This document shows positions 8,450 through 17,487 of a stretch of 34,071 nt of DNA, piece after piece. The position numbers and the translations under genes were made by a program. Within the stretch, counting starts at the first letter, position 1. Every line of letters starts with the position of its first letter. The stretch comes from an uncultured Schlesneria sp. (lineage in GTDB: Bacteria > Planctomycetota > Planctomycetia > Planctomycetales > Planctomycetaceae). The notes beneath the pieces are model-generated. The model ran no database searches. It was not told where the DNA came from and saw only the letters and a program-made list of their open reading frames with translations. Location: NCBI GenBank assembly GCA_903911795.1, contig CAIWEX010001040.1:1-34071 (forward strand), read 5' to 3'.

Positions 8450-9220
8450 ATGTCTCCGGAACAGTTGCAGGAGTTATTTACACAGTGGCAGCGCGGCACC
8501 GTTGACTGGCAGGGCGTCGAACAGACACTGCGAACAGCCTATTCTCCGACGATCGCGGGATCGGACGTACTCGTGGACATGGACCGAGCTCGCCGTTGCG
8601 GGTTTCCTGAAGTGGTTTTTGGTGAGGGCAAATCGGCTGAAGCGATCGTCTCGGTGTTCAGGGCTCAGGCAGCTGCGGGACAGAATTCTTTCGCAACCCG
8701 AATGTCTCCGGAACTGTCGCAACACGTCTGCCAGGCGTTTCCCACAGCACGAGCAAACCACGTTGCTCGAACAGTAACCCTGACCACATCAACGGTCCAG
8801 ACTCGCGGCCGGGTTGTCGTCGTTACTGCAGGGACCAGCGATCGCCCGGTGGCTGAAGAAGCACTGGAGACCGTTTTGTGGATGGGTTGTGACGCAGAGC
8901 TTGTGATGGATATTGGCGTCGCGGGTCCACAGCGACTTTTGGCCAACCGTGAACGGCTGCAGAACTCCGATGTCGTCGTGGTTGTTGCCGGGATGGAGGG
9001 AGCACTTCCGTCCGTTGTTGCCGGCTGGGTCTCGGTCCCTGTGATTGCGGTCCCGACAAGCGTCGGATACGGGGCGAATCTTGGTGGATTTTCGGCTTTG
9101 CTGAGTATGCTGAACAGTTGTGCGGCGAACGTGGCGGTCGTGAACATCGACGCGGGCTTCAAGGGTGGCTATCTTGCTGCGATGATCGCACGACAATCTC
9201 AAATTGAAAAGAAATCATGA
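8450..9220 (+). CDS. larB: Nickel pincer cofactor biosynthesis protein LarB
   Basis: LarB carboxylates the pyridinium ring of nicotinic acid adenine dinucleotide and cleaves its phosphoanhydride, the first step toward the nickel-pincer cofactor of lactate racemase and relatives. The 256-aa protein has the LarB N-terminal block (LVDMDRARRCGFPEVVFGEGKS) and a C-terminal PurE-like domain with VVVTAGTSDRPVAEEA, VVVAGMEGALPSVVAG and VPTSVGYGANLGG. larC, larE and larA are not in this window. Its last four bases (ATGA) are the start of nnrD, so the two are translationally coupled. Confidence 0.93.
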   Translation: MSPEQLQELFTQWQRGTVDWQGVEQTLRTAYSPTIAGSDVLVDMDRARRCGFPEVVFGEGKSAEAIVSVFRAQAAAGQNSFATRMSPELSQHVCQAFPTARANHVARTVTLTTSTVQTRGRVVVVTAGTSDRPVAEEALETVLWMGCDAELVMDIGVAGPQRLLANRERLQNSDVVVVVAGMEGALPSVVAGWVSVPVIAVPTSVGYGANLGGFSALLSMLNSCAANVAVVNIDAGFKGGYLAAMIARQSQIEKKS

Positions 9221-10104
9221 CCGAATCCGTCACAAACATAGAAGTCATTACCAGCTTGCCACTGCTCCCGAGTCGTACGGACGACGCTCATAAGGGGGAT
9301 TGCGGTCGAGCACTGGTGATTGCTGGAAGTCGTGGCATGAGCGGTGCCGCATGTCTGGCAGCCACGGCATCCCTGCGCGGGGGAGCAGGTTTGGTGACGG
9401 CGGCAATTCCACAAGGGATTCAGGACATCGTTGCTGGTTACGAACCATCGTACCTGACCGCGGGCCTACCAGAAGATGAATTGGGACGTTTGAAACCGGC
9501 AGCCCTGAAACGAATTCAAGAACTGGTAGAACCCCAAAATGCAGCGGCAATTGGTCCGGGACTTGGGCAGTCGTCGGGACTTCAGGAACTGGTTTGTGAC
9601 CTTTACGATTCATTACAGATCCCGCTTGTCGTTGATGCAGATGCTTTGAATCTTCTCGCGCGGCGCCCCTATCTGTTCAAGCGACCAGGTGGCGCGGCTG
9701 CACGAATACTGACCCCGCATCCGGGAGAATTCTCCCGGATGACGGGAATTGAAACCGCTGTCATTCAGCAGGATCGCCAGAAGTACGCCGCCGAGTTTGC
9801 CCGCCGGAATGAGGTTGTTCTCGTTCTTAAGGGGCATCAGACGATCATCACAGATGGCAAGCGACTGGCAGTGAATCAGACAGGCAACAGCGGGCTGGCC
9901 ACGGGTGGAACAGGAGATGTCCTGACGGGACTGATCACCGGGCTACTTGCGCAGAGGATGACCGCATTCGAGGCGGCCCAATTGGGAGTACATGTGCACG
10001 GCCTTGCCGGGGATCTGGCCGCCGAAGAGCTTTCAAAGCCAGGAATGATTGCCTCGGATCTGCTTCGTCGGATCGGACGAGCATGGTGCGAATTGGGCGT
10101 GTAG
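9217..10104 (+). CDS. nnrD: ADP/ATP-dependent (S)-NAD(P)H-hydrate dehydratase
   Basis: NnrD repairs damaged NADH and NADPH by dehydrating their hydrates. The protein (295 aa) is the ribokinase-like dehydratase domain alone; the NnrE epimerase domain fused to it in many bacteria is absent. Family motifs seen are GDCGRALVIAGSRGMSGAA near the N-terminus, VVDADALNLL, LTPHPGEFSRM, VLKGHQTII, and NSGLATGGTGDVLTG with the catalytic-site Asp at about residue 234. It overlaps larB by 4 bases. The shared chemistry of pyridine dinucleotides makes the coupling with larB noteworthy. It converges on feoB across a short gap with no obvious terminator. Confidence 0.94.
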   Translation: MTESVTNIEVITSLPLLPSRTDDAHKGDCGRALVIAGSRGMSGAACLAATASLRGGAGLVTAAIPQGIQDIVAGYEPSYLTAGLPEDELGRLKPAALKRIQELVEPQNAAAIGPGLGQSSGLQELVCDLYDSLQIPLVVDADALNLLARRPYLFKRPGGAAARILTPHPGEFSRMTGIETAVIQQDRQKYAAEFARRNEVVLVLKGHQTIITDGKRLAVNQTGNSGLATGGTGDVLTGLITGLLAQRMTAFEAAQLGVHVHGLAGDLAAEELSKPGMIASDLLRRIGRAWCELGV

Positions 10105-10183
10105 ATCCGAACGATCTACTGAAACAACAGCGTGCGATGCCACCGAATACTGCTGACGACTTTTCAGTTCGGCAATGAATGTG

Positions 10184-12493
10184 TTACACGGCGGTGATCC
10201 ATGTCCCGATCTGGAACGTTGCCAATGCGCCGATGTAGGCCAGAGCAGTCATGTAGGCGAACGTAAACAGTGACCACTTCCAACTGTTTGTCTCGCGACG
10301 GATGACCATCAGCGTCGAGACACACTGTGCACACAGCGCAAAGAACACCATGATCGACAATGCCACGGGGATCGTATAGACAGGGCGACCGTCCTGCCAT
10401 TTTGAATTCTGTAAGGCGTGATGGAGTCCCGTGTGCGACTCATCGACGTCACCTCCCAGACTGTAGATTGTCCCGAGAGTCGACACGATGACTTCGCGAG
10501 CCGGGAACGACGCCAGTACACCGACTCCGATCCGCCAGTCCCAGCCAAGCGGTTTCACAACAGGTTCGATGGTCTTGCCAACCCGGCCGAGATAGCTCGT
10601 TTCCAGCAGGTGCTCAGAAATGGCGTTCTTTTCTTCGATCAGCTTATTGAGTGGTTCGAGGCGAGGCTGAAGGTCTGCGAGTTTTTGATCGAGGACAGTC
10701 CTTTCCGCGGCATCACTTTCAGGCAGTGCTTTTTGTGCTGCCTCCAATTCGGCCTGCTGTGAAAGTTCCGATTGAACGGTTGCTCGCATCTGATCGATCT
10801 GGTCCTCGATCTGATACTGCCTGGAATGGTCCGCAGGGAAATAACTGGCTGCCCAGATCAGGATTGATGTCGCGAAGATCAGAGTCCCGGCTCGAGCCAC
10901 AAATGCACGAGCTCGATCGTAAACGCGATTTAAGACAATGTGAGGCGACGGCCATTTATAGCCGGGAAGCTCCATGACAAACGGAGGAGTTTCTCCGCGA
11001 AACAGAGTCTTTTTGAAGAGCCAAGCGATTGGAATGGCAATCGCCGCCCCCAGGAATGTCATCCCGAAGAACAGGATCCCATGGAGCGAAATCCATCCAC
11101 TCAGCCATTTGATATTCGGGATGAATGCCACAATCATCAGGGTGTAGACCGGGAATCGCGCCGAGCAACTCATGAGTGGAGCGACGAGAATTGTGACCAT
11201 CCGATCGCGGCGGTTCTCAATGGTTCGCGTCGCCATAATTCCAGGGATCGCACAGGCGAAAGACGACATCAAGGGGACAAACGACTTTCCGCTCAGTCCG
11301 ACTTTGGTCATCAACTTGTCCATCAGAAACGCGGCACGCGCCATGTATCCGCAGTCTTCCAGTAGTGCGATGAACAGGAAGAGAAAGCAGATCTGAGGAA
11401 GGAAGATGAGAATCCCGCCGACCCCGGCGATCACTCCGTCGACAACCAGGCTGCGAAATGGTCCCGGTGCCATCCAAGATCCGACAAACTCCCCAACGGC
11501 CTGCTGACCCATTTCGCAATAGCTCATCAGGGGTGATGCGAACGTCGAAATGGATTGAAAGACCGCAAACATGATGAACGCAAATGCCAGCAGACCCCAG
11601 GTTCGGTGTGTCAGCCATTGATCCAGTCGATCGCTGCGTGTTGCAGGCCGTTCTGCGGGTGTCGTCAAAACTCCCGTCAATGTTTCACGAACCCAGGCAT
11701 AACGTGCCTTGGCTTCGGCAGACGGGACCCGAAATCCGTTGGCCTTCAATCGCTCGCGAGCACAATTCAATTCGTCCGGTAACTGTGCAGGAAAACGTGC
11801 CGTGAACGATGTTTCGACTTGCCCACCGACGTCGAGCAACATTCGTTCAGCAACATAAAATGGAACGTCCGGATCACCCCAGCCCTTGAGAATGGACTGT
11901 AATCGCAGCCCTTCTTCGTAAAACTCAGGAGGAAACACACGAGGGGGAGAAATCACGGATTGACCGGCCGCGGACAGAATCGCTCGTTTGACATCGTCGA
12001 TCTGTCGATGACGATGGGCTTCGCACGGCACCACGCGAATTCCAAGTTTTTTCGACAGTGCTTCGGCCTCAATGGTGACACCCCGAGACACCGCCACGTC
12101 CCACATATTCAGGACAAGGACGGTTGGAAGTCCAAGATCGAGAATCTGGCTGGTCAGATACAGGTTGCGTTCGAGGTTTGACGCGTCTGCGATACAGACA
12201 ACGACATCGATCTTCCCGACTTCTGCCTGTCGCCCCAGGAGGACTTCCACCGAGACCATTTCGTCGAGTGATCGGGGCGAAAGACTGTAGGTTCCAGGCA
12301 GGTCGACCAGACGAATTTCGCGATCGTTGAATTGGAACTTGGCAATCTTCTTTTCGACTGTGACGCCAGGGTAATTTCCGATGCGAGAATGAATTCCTGT
12401 GAGTGCGGTAAAAAGTGTGCTCTTTCCGGTATTCGGATTACCAATCACGGCGACAGTAATCGGGCCCGCAGTTGGTGAGGGAGCAGAAGTCAT
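10184..12493 (-). CDS. feoB: Ferrous iron transporter FeoB
   Basis: Inner-membrane Fe(II) importer with an N-terminal G domain. G1 is GNPNTGKST (residues 18-26), with Thr where Val is usual; G3 is DLPGTYSL and G4 is NMWD. The membrane part has the gate blocks, including EDCGYMARAAFLMDKLM, SFACAIPGIMATRTI and SYLGRVGKTIEPVVKPLGWDW. Between two membrane segments, residues ~556-625 form a highly charged coiled-coil-like insert. The length is 769 aa. I start at ATG 12493; a TTG four codons upstream (12505) is also in frame. It is the last gene of feoA-feoA-feoB, 38 bases after the second feoA. Confidence 0.95.
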   Translation of the reverse strand: MTSAPSPTAGPITVAVIGNPNTGKSTLFTALTGIHSRIGNYPGVTVEKKIAKFQFNDREIRLVDLPGTYSLSPRSLDEMVSVEVLLGRQAEVGKIDVVVCIADASNLERNLYLTSQILDLGLPTVLVLNMWDVAVSRGVTIEAEALSKKLGIRVVPCEAHRHRQIDDVKRAILSAAGQSVISPPRVFPPEFYEEGLRLQSILKGWGDPDVPFYVAERMLLDVGGQVETSFTARFPAQLPDELNCARERLKANGFRVPSAEAKARYAWVRETLTGVLTTPAERPATRSDRLDQWLTHRTWGLLAFAFIMFAVFQSISTFASPLMSYCEMGQQAVGEFVGSWMAPGPFRSLVVDGVIAGVGGILIFLPQICFLFLFIALLEDCGYMARAAFLMDKLMTKVGLSGKSFVPLMSSFACAIPGIMATRTIENRRDRMVTILVAPLMSCSARFPVYTLMIVAFIPNIKWLSGWISLHGILFFGMTFLGAAIAIPIAWLFKKTLFRGETPPFVMELPGYKWPSPHIVLNRVYDRARAFVARAGTLIFATSILIWAASYFPADHSRQYQIEDQIDQMRATVQSELSQQAELEAAQKALPESDAAERTVLDQKLADLQPRLEPLNKLIEEKNAISEHLLETSYLGRVGKTIEPVVKPLGWDWRIGVGVLASFPAREVIVSTLGTIYSLGGDVDESHTGLHHALQNSKWQDGRPVYTIPVALSIMVFFALCAQCVSTLMVIRRETNSWKWSLFTFAYMTALAYIGALATFQIGTWITAV

Positions 12494-12531
12494 TACGAGC
12501 AGCAACTTTCAGGCGAAGGTAGTAAGAGAAC

Positions 12532-12762
12532 TCAGAGGACTTCAATGGCGACGCGTGCCGCTTCGGCTTTGCGGAGTGAGAGCCGGTAGCCACGGATTAG
12601 AAACTCAATCGGGTCACCCAACGGGGCAAATCCCACGAGTTCAATTTCGGCACCTTCCGTCAGTCCCATTTCCATCAGTCGCACAGCGACCGCATCGTCA
12701 CCTGTCACATCAAGAATCTCCCCGCGCTGGCCGGGTTGACGCAGGTCATTGAGAGTTTTCAT
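12532..12762 (-). CDS. feoA: FeoA family protein, copy next to feoB
   Basis: SH3-like cytoplasmic protein of 76 aa, thought to help FeoB transport Fe(II). The family core is clear: VAVRLMEMGLTEGAEIELVG followed by GDPIEFLIRGYRLSLRKAEA. The start at 12762 makes a 4-base ATGA overlap with the stop of the upstream feoA; the longer open frame to 12840 adds residues outside the family. It is the shorter, more typical of the two FeoA proteins. Confidence 0.93.
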   Translation of the reverse strand: MKTLNDLRQPGQRGEILDVTGDDAVAVRLMEMGLTEGAEIELVGFAPLGDPIEFLIRGYRLSLRKAEAARVAIEVL

Positions 12763-13085
12763 CGCGTGACTTCCACCAGAACAGTGGCGCAATCGTCGAA
12801 GCGGAGTGAAAGGCGGTGATCGTTGATCGCCAGGATACAAGGGGAGCCGGAGCGCACCATACGAACGCTGGCCCCTTCGCGCAGGCCCATTTCTTCAAGC
12901 CTGACAACGAGTTCTGGCGACCCGTCCAGGTTGCAGACACGTCCCTGTTCGCCTGTAGACATCATTTCGAGCGGTACGACGAGCATCCGACCCTCGGCTT
13001 TCGCGGATTGAAACTCAGTCTCAACAGTATACCCGACTGCGGCAATATTTCCAAATCGACTGGACGCGAGGTTCAACTTTCTCAT
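12759..13085 (-). CDS. FeoA domain protein, first gene of the feo operon
   Basis: Second FeoA protein (108 aa), with ELVVRLEEMGLREGASVRMVRSGSPCILAINDHRLSLRFDD matching the FeoA core. A ~45-residue N-terminal extension (MRKLNLASSRF... to EMMSTGEQG) precedes the domain; an internal Met near residue 34 or 41 could be the real start. It opens the feoA-feoA-feoB operon and overlaps the next feoA by 4 bases. Two separate FeoA proteins beside one FeoB occur in various anaerobes and deep-branching bacteria; they may form a hetero-oligomer with FeoB (inference). Confidence 0.9.
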   Translation of the reverse strand: MRKLNLASSRFGNIAAVGYTVETEFQSAKAEGRMLVVPLEMMSTGEQGRVCNLDGSPELVVRLEEMGLREGASVRMVRSGSPCILAINDHRLSLRFDDCATVLVEVTR

Positions 13086-13131
13086 ATTTGAGTTGGATTA
13101 TGGGAAGTGGGACCTCTGATGATCTTTGAAC

Positions 13132-13161
13132 CGCTAATGAACACTGATAAACGCTGATGGG
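13132..13161. repeat. 10-base degenerate tandem repeat upstream of the feo operon
   Basis: Three 10-base units in a row: CGCTAATGAA, CACTGATAAA, CGCTGATGGG, with a partial fourth. It lies in the 180-base gap between the maf-like gene and feoA. I recall similar strings dispersed in many environmental genomes, but cannot check that here. Confidence 0.4.
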
Positions 13162-13264
13162 CTGATGAGTTAGCAGAATGGCCGCATCGTTGGAAATGCA
13201 CCCGTGACGGGAGGGTGAGGCGGTGAGGCTCCTGCCGAACCGGAATTGGAAACAGACATGGAAA

Positions 13265-13843
13265 TCAGGGGATGATGTACCCGATTCCGCGGAGCATGGA
13301 TGTGAGGGTTATCAGTGGCAGGCCGATGATTGCGGTGTAGTCGGCAGTTTCAATCCGTTCGAACAACGTAATTCCGCGAGACTCGAGCTTGTAAGATCCC
13401 GCGCAATCCAGCGGCTGATCGGCTTCGACGTAACGCTTGATTGCAGGCAAGTCGAGCGGACGCATGGTTAATGTCGTGATATCGACGTAAGTGTTGAGCC
13501 GACCTTCATCCCAGACGGCAACAGCCGTCGCAATCCGGTGCGACCGGCCTGCCAGCAAAGCCAGTTGCTCGATCGCCCGGTCCACCGTTTCTGGCTTATC
13601 CAGAATCTGATTATCCACTTCGACAATCTGATCTCCACCAATCAGCGTGTCGTCTGGGTGAGTCGGAATCAGACTTTCAATCTTGGCCGTGGCTAACGTC
13701 CGTGCCAATCCCGCAGCACTGGTAAAAGGAGACTGTTTCAAGAGTGATTCGTCACACAGCGGAACTCGCTGCTCAAAGGGTAACCCAAGTCGCTCCAACA
13801 GTTGCTTGCGATAGGGTGAGGTGCTGGCGAGGACAATTCCCAT
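13265..13843 (-). CDS. Maf/YceF-type nucleotide pyrophosphatase
   Basis: Cytoplasmic 'house-cleaning' pyrophosphatase of 192 aa that hydrolyses modified nucleoside triphosphates. The Maf motifs are present: LASTSPYRKQLLERLGLPF at the N-terminus, IGGDQIV with the catalytic-type Asp, and LDKPET. The stretch PLDCAGSYKLESRGITLFERI with GLPLITL points to the YceF (m7GTP) branch rather than the dTTP/UTP branch; the residue choice IGGDQ rather than GADT agrees. The ATG at 13843 begins directly with the family N-terminus. It lies 180 bases upstream of the feo operon on the same strand and is probably independent. Confidence 0.92.
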   Translation of the reverse strand: MGIVLASTSPYRKQLLERLGLPFEQRVPLCDESLLKQSPFTSAAGLARTLATAKIESLIPTHPDDTLIGGDQIVEVDNQILDKPETVDRAIEQLALLAGRSHRIATAVAVWDEGRLNTYVDITTLTMRPLDLPAIKRYVEADQPLDCAGSYKLESRGITLFERIETADYTAIIGLPLITLTSMLRGIGYIIP

Positions 13844-14161
13844 GGATCAAAATCCCTTGCGTTCCGGTAAATTTTCGATCGATATTACACGCGCTTCAGG
13901 TTGCAAGAGCAAGTAACTTTGCATCGCTGAAATCCGATCAGCAGATTCGGATGCCATTTGAGGCGTGACAACCGACGGGACGTCGAAGGCTGACAGAATT
14001 CGATTTTACAAAATCGGGTGATCACCCATCCATTCCTGAAAGGTACGTCATTCTCCCCGGATTTTGGAGTCAAATTCAGTTTGAACGATTCGCCCGACGC
14101 GATCAGATTGGTACAATTCGACTTGCGGGAAATTTGCGTTCTTTTTCACTTGGATTTTGAC
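13844..14161. other. Divergent promoter region, maf-like gene and leuC
   Basis: This 318-base stretch separates the minus-strand maf-like gene from leuC and must hold both promoters. An open frame enters leuC from GTG 14018, but those 48 extra residues do not belong to LeuC. Two adjacent palindromes (14002-14027) are the only structure I see. I could not assign -10/-35 boxes with confidence. Confidence 0.5.
14002..14027. promoter_or_regulatory. Twin palindromes upstream of leuC
   Basis: Two palindromes abut: 14002-14015 (GATTTT-AC-AAAATC, 6-base arms) and 14016-14027 (GGGTGATCACCC, a perfect 12-base palindrome). They lie about 135 bases before the leuC start. They could be an operator or a leader structure for the leucine genes; no T-box or leader peptide with Leu codons was recognised. 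Confidence 0.3.
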
Positions 14162-15568
14162 ATGACCGACCGTCGCAATCTGTTCAACAAGGTTTGGGAT
14201 CTTCATTCTGTCCGTTCGATCGCTTCCGGACAGACTCAATTGTTTATTGGCCTGCACCTCATCCACGAAGTGACCAGTCCTCAGGCGTTTTCAATTCTGC
14301 GTGACCGTAATCTGACGGTGATGTTTCCCGAGCGGACTCTGGCGACTGTCGATCATATCGTCCCAACCGACAATCAGTTGCGTCCGTTTGCGGACGGACT
14401 GGCCGAAGAAATGATGTCGGCGATCGAAAAGAATTGCCGCGATTTCGGCGTCCGTTTGTTTGACCTGAAGGATATTCGGCAGGGAGTCGTCCACATCGTC
14501 GGCCCCGAACAGGGTTTGACTCAGCCTGGGATGACGATTGCCTGCGGTGACAGCCACACCAGCACGCACGGTGCATTCGGCTCGATCGCATTCGGGATCG
14601 GAACGAGTCAGGTTGCCGACGTTCTGGCGACTCAAACGTTAGCGCTCAGCCGCCCCAAGGTTCGCCGAATCGAAGTCACTGGCAAGCTGCGACCGGGCGT
14701 CTTCGCCAAGGACGTGATCCTGCACATCATTCGCAAATTGGGTGTTCAGGGTGGTGTCGGTTATGCCTATGAGTATGCGGGTGAAGTCTTCGATCGTATG
14801 ACAATCGAAGAACGAATGACCGTCTGTAACATGAGCATTGAAGGGGGAGCACGGTGTGGTTACGTGAACCCTGACCAGACAACGGTCGACTATATCAAGG
14901 GGCGACCATTTGCTCCTCAGGGAGCCGATTTCGATCGCGCTGCCGCATGGTGGTTGAGTCTGGCGTCTCCTGCGGATGCGGAATTCGATGACCGGGTGAC
15001 GTTCAACGGCAGTGAAATCGAACCGACCGTGACTTGGGGAATCAATCCAGCTCAATCTGTCGGGGTTTCGGAGCGACTGCCGAAGTTGTCGACGTTGACT
15101 GCAGACGATCAGAAGGGGACGGGCGACGCCTTTGCCTATATGGGCTTGAATGAAGATCAGCCCATTCAAGGGGTCAAAATCGACGTTGCCTTCATTGGTT
15201 CCTGCACGAATGGACGTATCTCTGACCTGCGCGAAGCCGCCGCAATCGCCAAGGGCCGTAAAGTTGCTGCGGGGGTGAAGGCTCTCGTCGTACCAGGCTC
15301 GCAACTTGTCCGACAACAGGCGATGGATGAAGGATTGGACAAGATCTTCGAAGCTGCGGGTTTTGAATGGCGAGAAGCAGGCTGTTCGATGTGCCTGGCG
15401 ATGAATCCCGACAAGCTGAAGGGCCGCGAAGTCTGTGCGTCGTCCAGCAATCGAAATTTCAAGGGACGACAGGGAAGCCCAACCGGACGAACGTTACTGA
15501 TGAGCCCCGCAATGGTTGCTGCTGCAGCGATCAATGGCTGCGTCAGTGATGTGCGATCGATGCTCTAG
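14162..15568 (+). CDS. leuC: 3-isopropylmalate dehydratase large subunit
   Basis: With LeuD it isomerises 2-isopropylmalate to 3-isopropylmalate in leucine synthesis, using a [4Fe-4S] cluster. The three cluster cysteines are C348 (GSCTNGR), C408 and C411 (CSMC). Other aconitase-family blocks include [36 protein letters not shown], and [30 protein letters not shown]. The length (468 aa) is normal. ATG 14162 starts the family sequence [15 protein letters not shown], so the longer frame from GTG 14018 is not used. leuD follows 80 bases later. Confidence 0.97.
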   Translation: MTDRRNLFNKVWDLHSVRSIASGQTQLFIGLHLIHEVTSPQAFSILRDRNLTVMFPERTLATVDHIVPTDNQLRPFADGLAEEMMSAIEKNCRDFGVRLFDLKDIRQGVVHIVGPEQGLTQPGMTIACGDSHTSTHGAFGSIAFGIGTSQVADVLATQTLALSRPKVRRIEVTGKLRPGVFAKDVILHIIRKLGVQGGVGYAYEYAGEVFDRMTIEERMTVCNMSIEGGARCGYVNPDQTTVDYIKGRPFAPQGADFDRAAAWWLSLASPADAEFDDRVTFNGSEIEPTVTWGINPAQSVGVSERLPKLSTLTADDQKGTGDAFAYMGLNEDQPIQGVKIDVAFIGSCTNGRISDLREAAAIAKGRKVAAGVKALVVPGSQLVRQQAMDEGLDKIFEAAGFEWREAGCSMCLAMNPDKLKGREVCASSSNRNFKGRQGSPTGRTLLMSPAMVAAAAINGCVSDVRSML

Positions 15569-15648
15569 GCCGAATTCCTCCTCGAAAACAGCGTACTCAG
15601 ATTCAACGGCAGGGAAGATTTCCCGCTGAAAATAGAAAGAACTTTGCG

Positions 15649-16242
15649 ATGCAACTCATTACACAAGTGACTGGCACTGGAATCCCTTTGTTGCTGGATG
15701 ATATCGATACCGATCGCATCATCCCCGCTCGCTTCCTGCGATGTGTGACATTTGACGGCCTGGGTGAACATTCGTTTGAAGACGATCGTCAGCAGGATCG
15801 TTCTCATCCCTTTGACGATTCCCGATTCAAAGGAGCCGCAGTCTTGGTCGCTGGTCGCAACTTTGGATGTGGCTCTTCACGCGAACATGCTCCTCAGGCA
15901 CTGATGCGATGGGGGATCAAAACGATCATCGGCGAATCATTCGCAGAGATCTTCTTTGGAAATTGCACGACGTTGGGTGTCCCATGCGTCTGTGCCTCGC
16001 GCGGTGACCTCGAAAAATTGACCGCCGCGATCAACGCGGACCCGAAGATTTCCATCTCCGTAGATCTCAACTCGCTGCAGGCCAAGGCTGGGTCATTGAC
16101 AGTTCCGATCTCGATCCCGGACGGTGCTCGACTGGCCCTGACAACGGGGAAATGGGACTTCCTTGGTCAGTTGCTGGAAGGGGCCGATGCAGTTCAGGCA
16201 GCGGCAAAAACGCTCCCCTATATGACCGGATTCAAGGCATAG
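15649..16242 (+). CDS. leuD: 3-isopropylmalate dehydratase small subunit
   Basis: Swivelling small subunit that pairs with LeuC. The 197-aa protein carries the LeuD signatures [13 protein letters not shown] and [17 protein letters not shown], then [17 protein letters not shown]. This length and the motifs fit the bacterial LeuD type rather than the short archaeal type. It is preceded by leuC on the same strand with an 80-base gap, so co-transcription is expected. leuA and leuB are not in the window. Confidence 0.97.
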   Translation: MQLITQVTGTGIPLLLDDIDTDRIIPARFLRCVTFDGLGEHSFEDDRQQDRSHPFDDSRFKGAAVLVAGRNFGCGSSREHAPQALMRWGIKTIIGESFAEIFFGNCTTLGVPCVCASRGDLEKLTAAINADPKISISVDLNSLQAKAGSLTVPISIPDGARLALTTGKWDFLGQLLEGADAVQAAAKTLPYMTGFKA

Positions 16243-16336
16243 CACGGCACGGAATAAATTTCAGGTGTCGTTCTGATTGGCCGCTGTGACAATTCAACGA
16301 GTTTGCACCATTGAACCTTCTACGTCAGGAATGAAC

Positions 16337-17260
16337 ATGAGACACCCGGTTAGTCGAATGGCATGGATTGCGATTTGCGCACTTGTCGCTGGTCTCCCAG
16401 CGGCCTGCGGTAAAGCATCCGGTGCTGACGAGACTGCAATCACGCATTCGTTTCTGGTCACGGGTGGCGAGACGTTTATTGTTGATGGTAGTGGCAAAAC
16501 CACATGGTCATATCCCAAGTCGACGCGCGATGGCTGGGTCCTGCCCAACGGAAATATCCTGCTGACTATTTCCAAAGCAAACGACGGCGGTTCGGTCGTC
16601 GAAGTGACTCGCGAAGGAAAAGTGGTCTTTGAATTCAATGGGACTCAATCCGAAGTGAATACGGCTCAGGCCTTGGAGAACGGCAACATCATGTTGACGG
16701 AGGCCGGCAACAAGCCTCGGCTGCTGGAAGTCAATCGGGAAGGAAAGATCGTCGTCGAAGTTCCTTTGCAGGCTCAGACCAAGGATCACCATCTGCAGAC
16801 CCGGATGGCTCGCAAGCTGGCGAACGGGAACTACCTCGTTCCACAATTGCTGGATAAGGTCGTCCGCGAATACCAACCCGATGGAAAAATCGTCTGGGAG
16901 GTCGCGACCCCCAACTGGCCATTCACCGCGATCCGGCTGGATGATGGGAATACGTTGATCAACTGCACGATCGGAAACCTGACAATTGAAGTCAATAAGG
17001 CTGGTGAAACGGTCTGGAAGGTCTCCAACGACGACTTTCCATCGAAGCCATTTGATGATGCGTGCGGCGGGCAGCGATTGCCAAACGGAAACACGGTGAT
17101 TACGGCCTACCATGCCTCCTCGGGCAAAACCAAGTTGTTTGAAGTGACCCGTGAAAAGAAGATCGTCTGGACCTACACCGACCAGCGGAAGGCTGGAATT
17201 CACCATTTCCAGATTCTCGATACGAATGGCAAGCCCCTGGAAGGCCGACCACTTCGGTAG
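16337..17260 (+). CDS. Secreted beta-propeller-like (PQQ-type repeat) protein
   Basis: Protein of 307 aa with an N-terminal signal peptide (MRHPVSRMAWIAICALVAGLPAAC..., cleavage perhaps near ASGAD). The rest is a repeat of about 45 residues: a turn motif (LPNGNILLT, LENGNIMLT, LANGNYLVP, LDDGNTLIN, LPNGNTVIT) alternating with EVTREGKVVFEF-like strands ending in Trp (KIVWEV, TVWKV, KIVWTY). This is the pattern of PQQ-like or arylsulfotransferase-like beta-propellers, probably five or six blades. ATG 16337 is preferred because AGGA (16327-16330) lies 6 bases upstream; ATG 16331 and TTG 16277 are also in frame. The ligand and function are unknown. It is 94 bases after leuD but need not belong to that operon. 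Confidence 0.8.
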   Translation: MRHPVSRMAWIAICALVAGLPAACGKASGADETAITHSFLVTGGETFIVDGSGKTTWSYPKSTRDGWVLPNGNILLTISKANDGGSVVEVTREGKVVFEFNGTQSEVNTAQALENGNIMLTEAGNKPRLLEVNREGKIVVEVPLQAQTKDHHLQTRMARKLANGNYLVPQLLDKVVREYQPDGKIVWEVATPNWPFTAIRLDDGNTLINCTIGNLTIEVNKAGETVWKVSNDDFPSKPFDDACGGQRLPNGNTVITAYHASSGKTKLFEVTREKKIVWTYTDQRKAGIHHFQILDTNGKPLEGRPLR

Positions 17261-17487
17261 GTGATCCTCAATCGAAGTCTACTCGGATGGGATTGAGGGT
17301 CAAAGGGTTGGCCGCTCAGAAGAATTCATCGAAACGAGGCCCGGTCGGTCGGAATTGGCCTTGCTCGTACGCGTAAATGATTGTGACGAGAGAAGTTCGC
17401 GAAACTTGACGGTCTCGCCAAGCACTTCTATACTCGCAGGGCCACACGCATCGGGCGTTTTGTGTGGTTTAACAGTACACATCACGG

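Noticed and set aside
14018-14161. N-terminal extension of LeuC from GTG 14018
   Set aside because: The 48 extra residues do not match LeuC; the family begins at [15 protein letters not shown] (ATG 14162).
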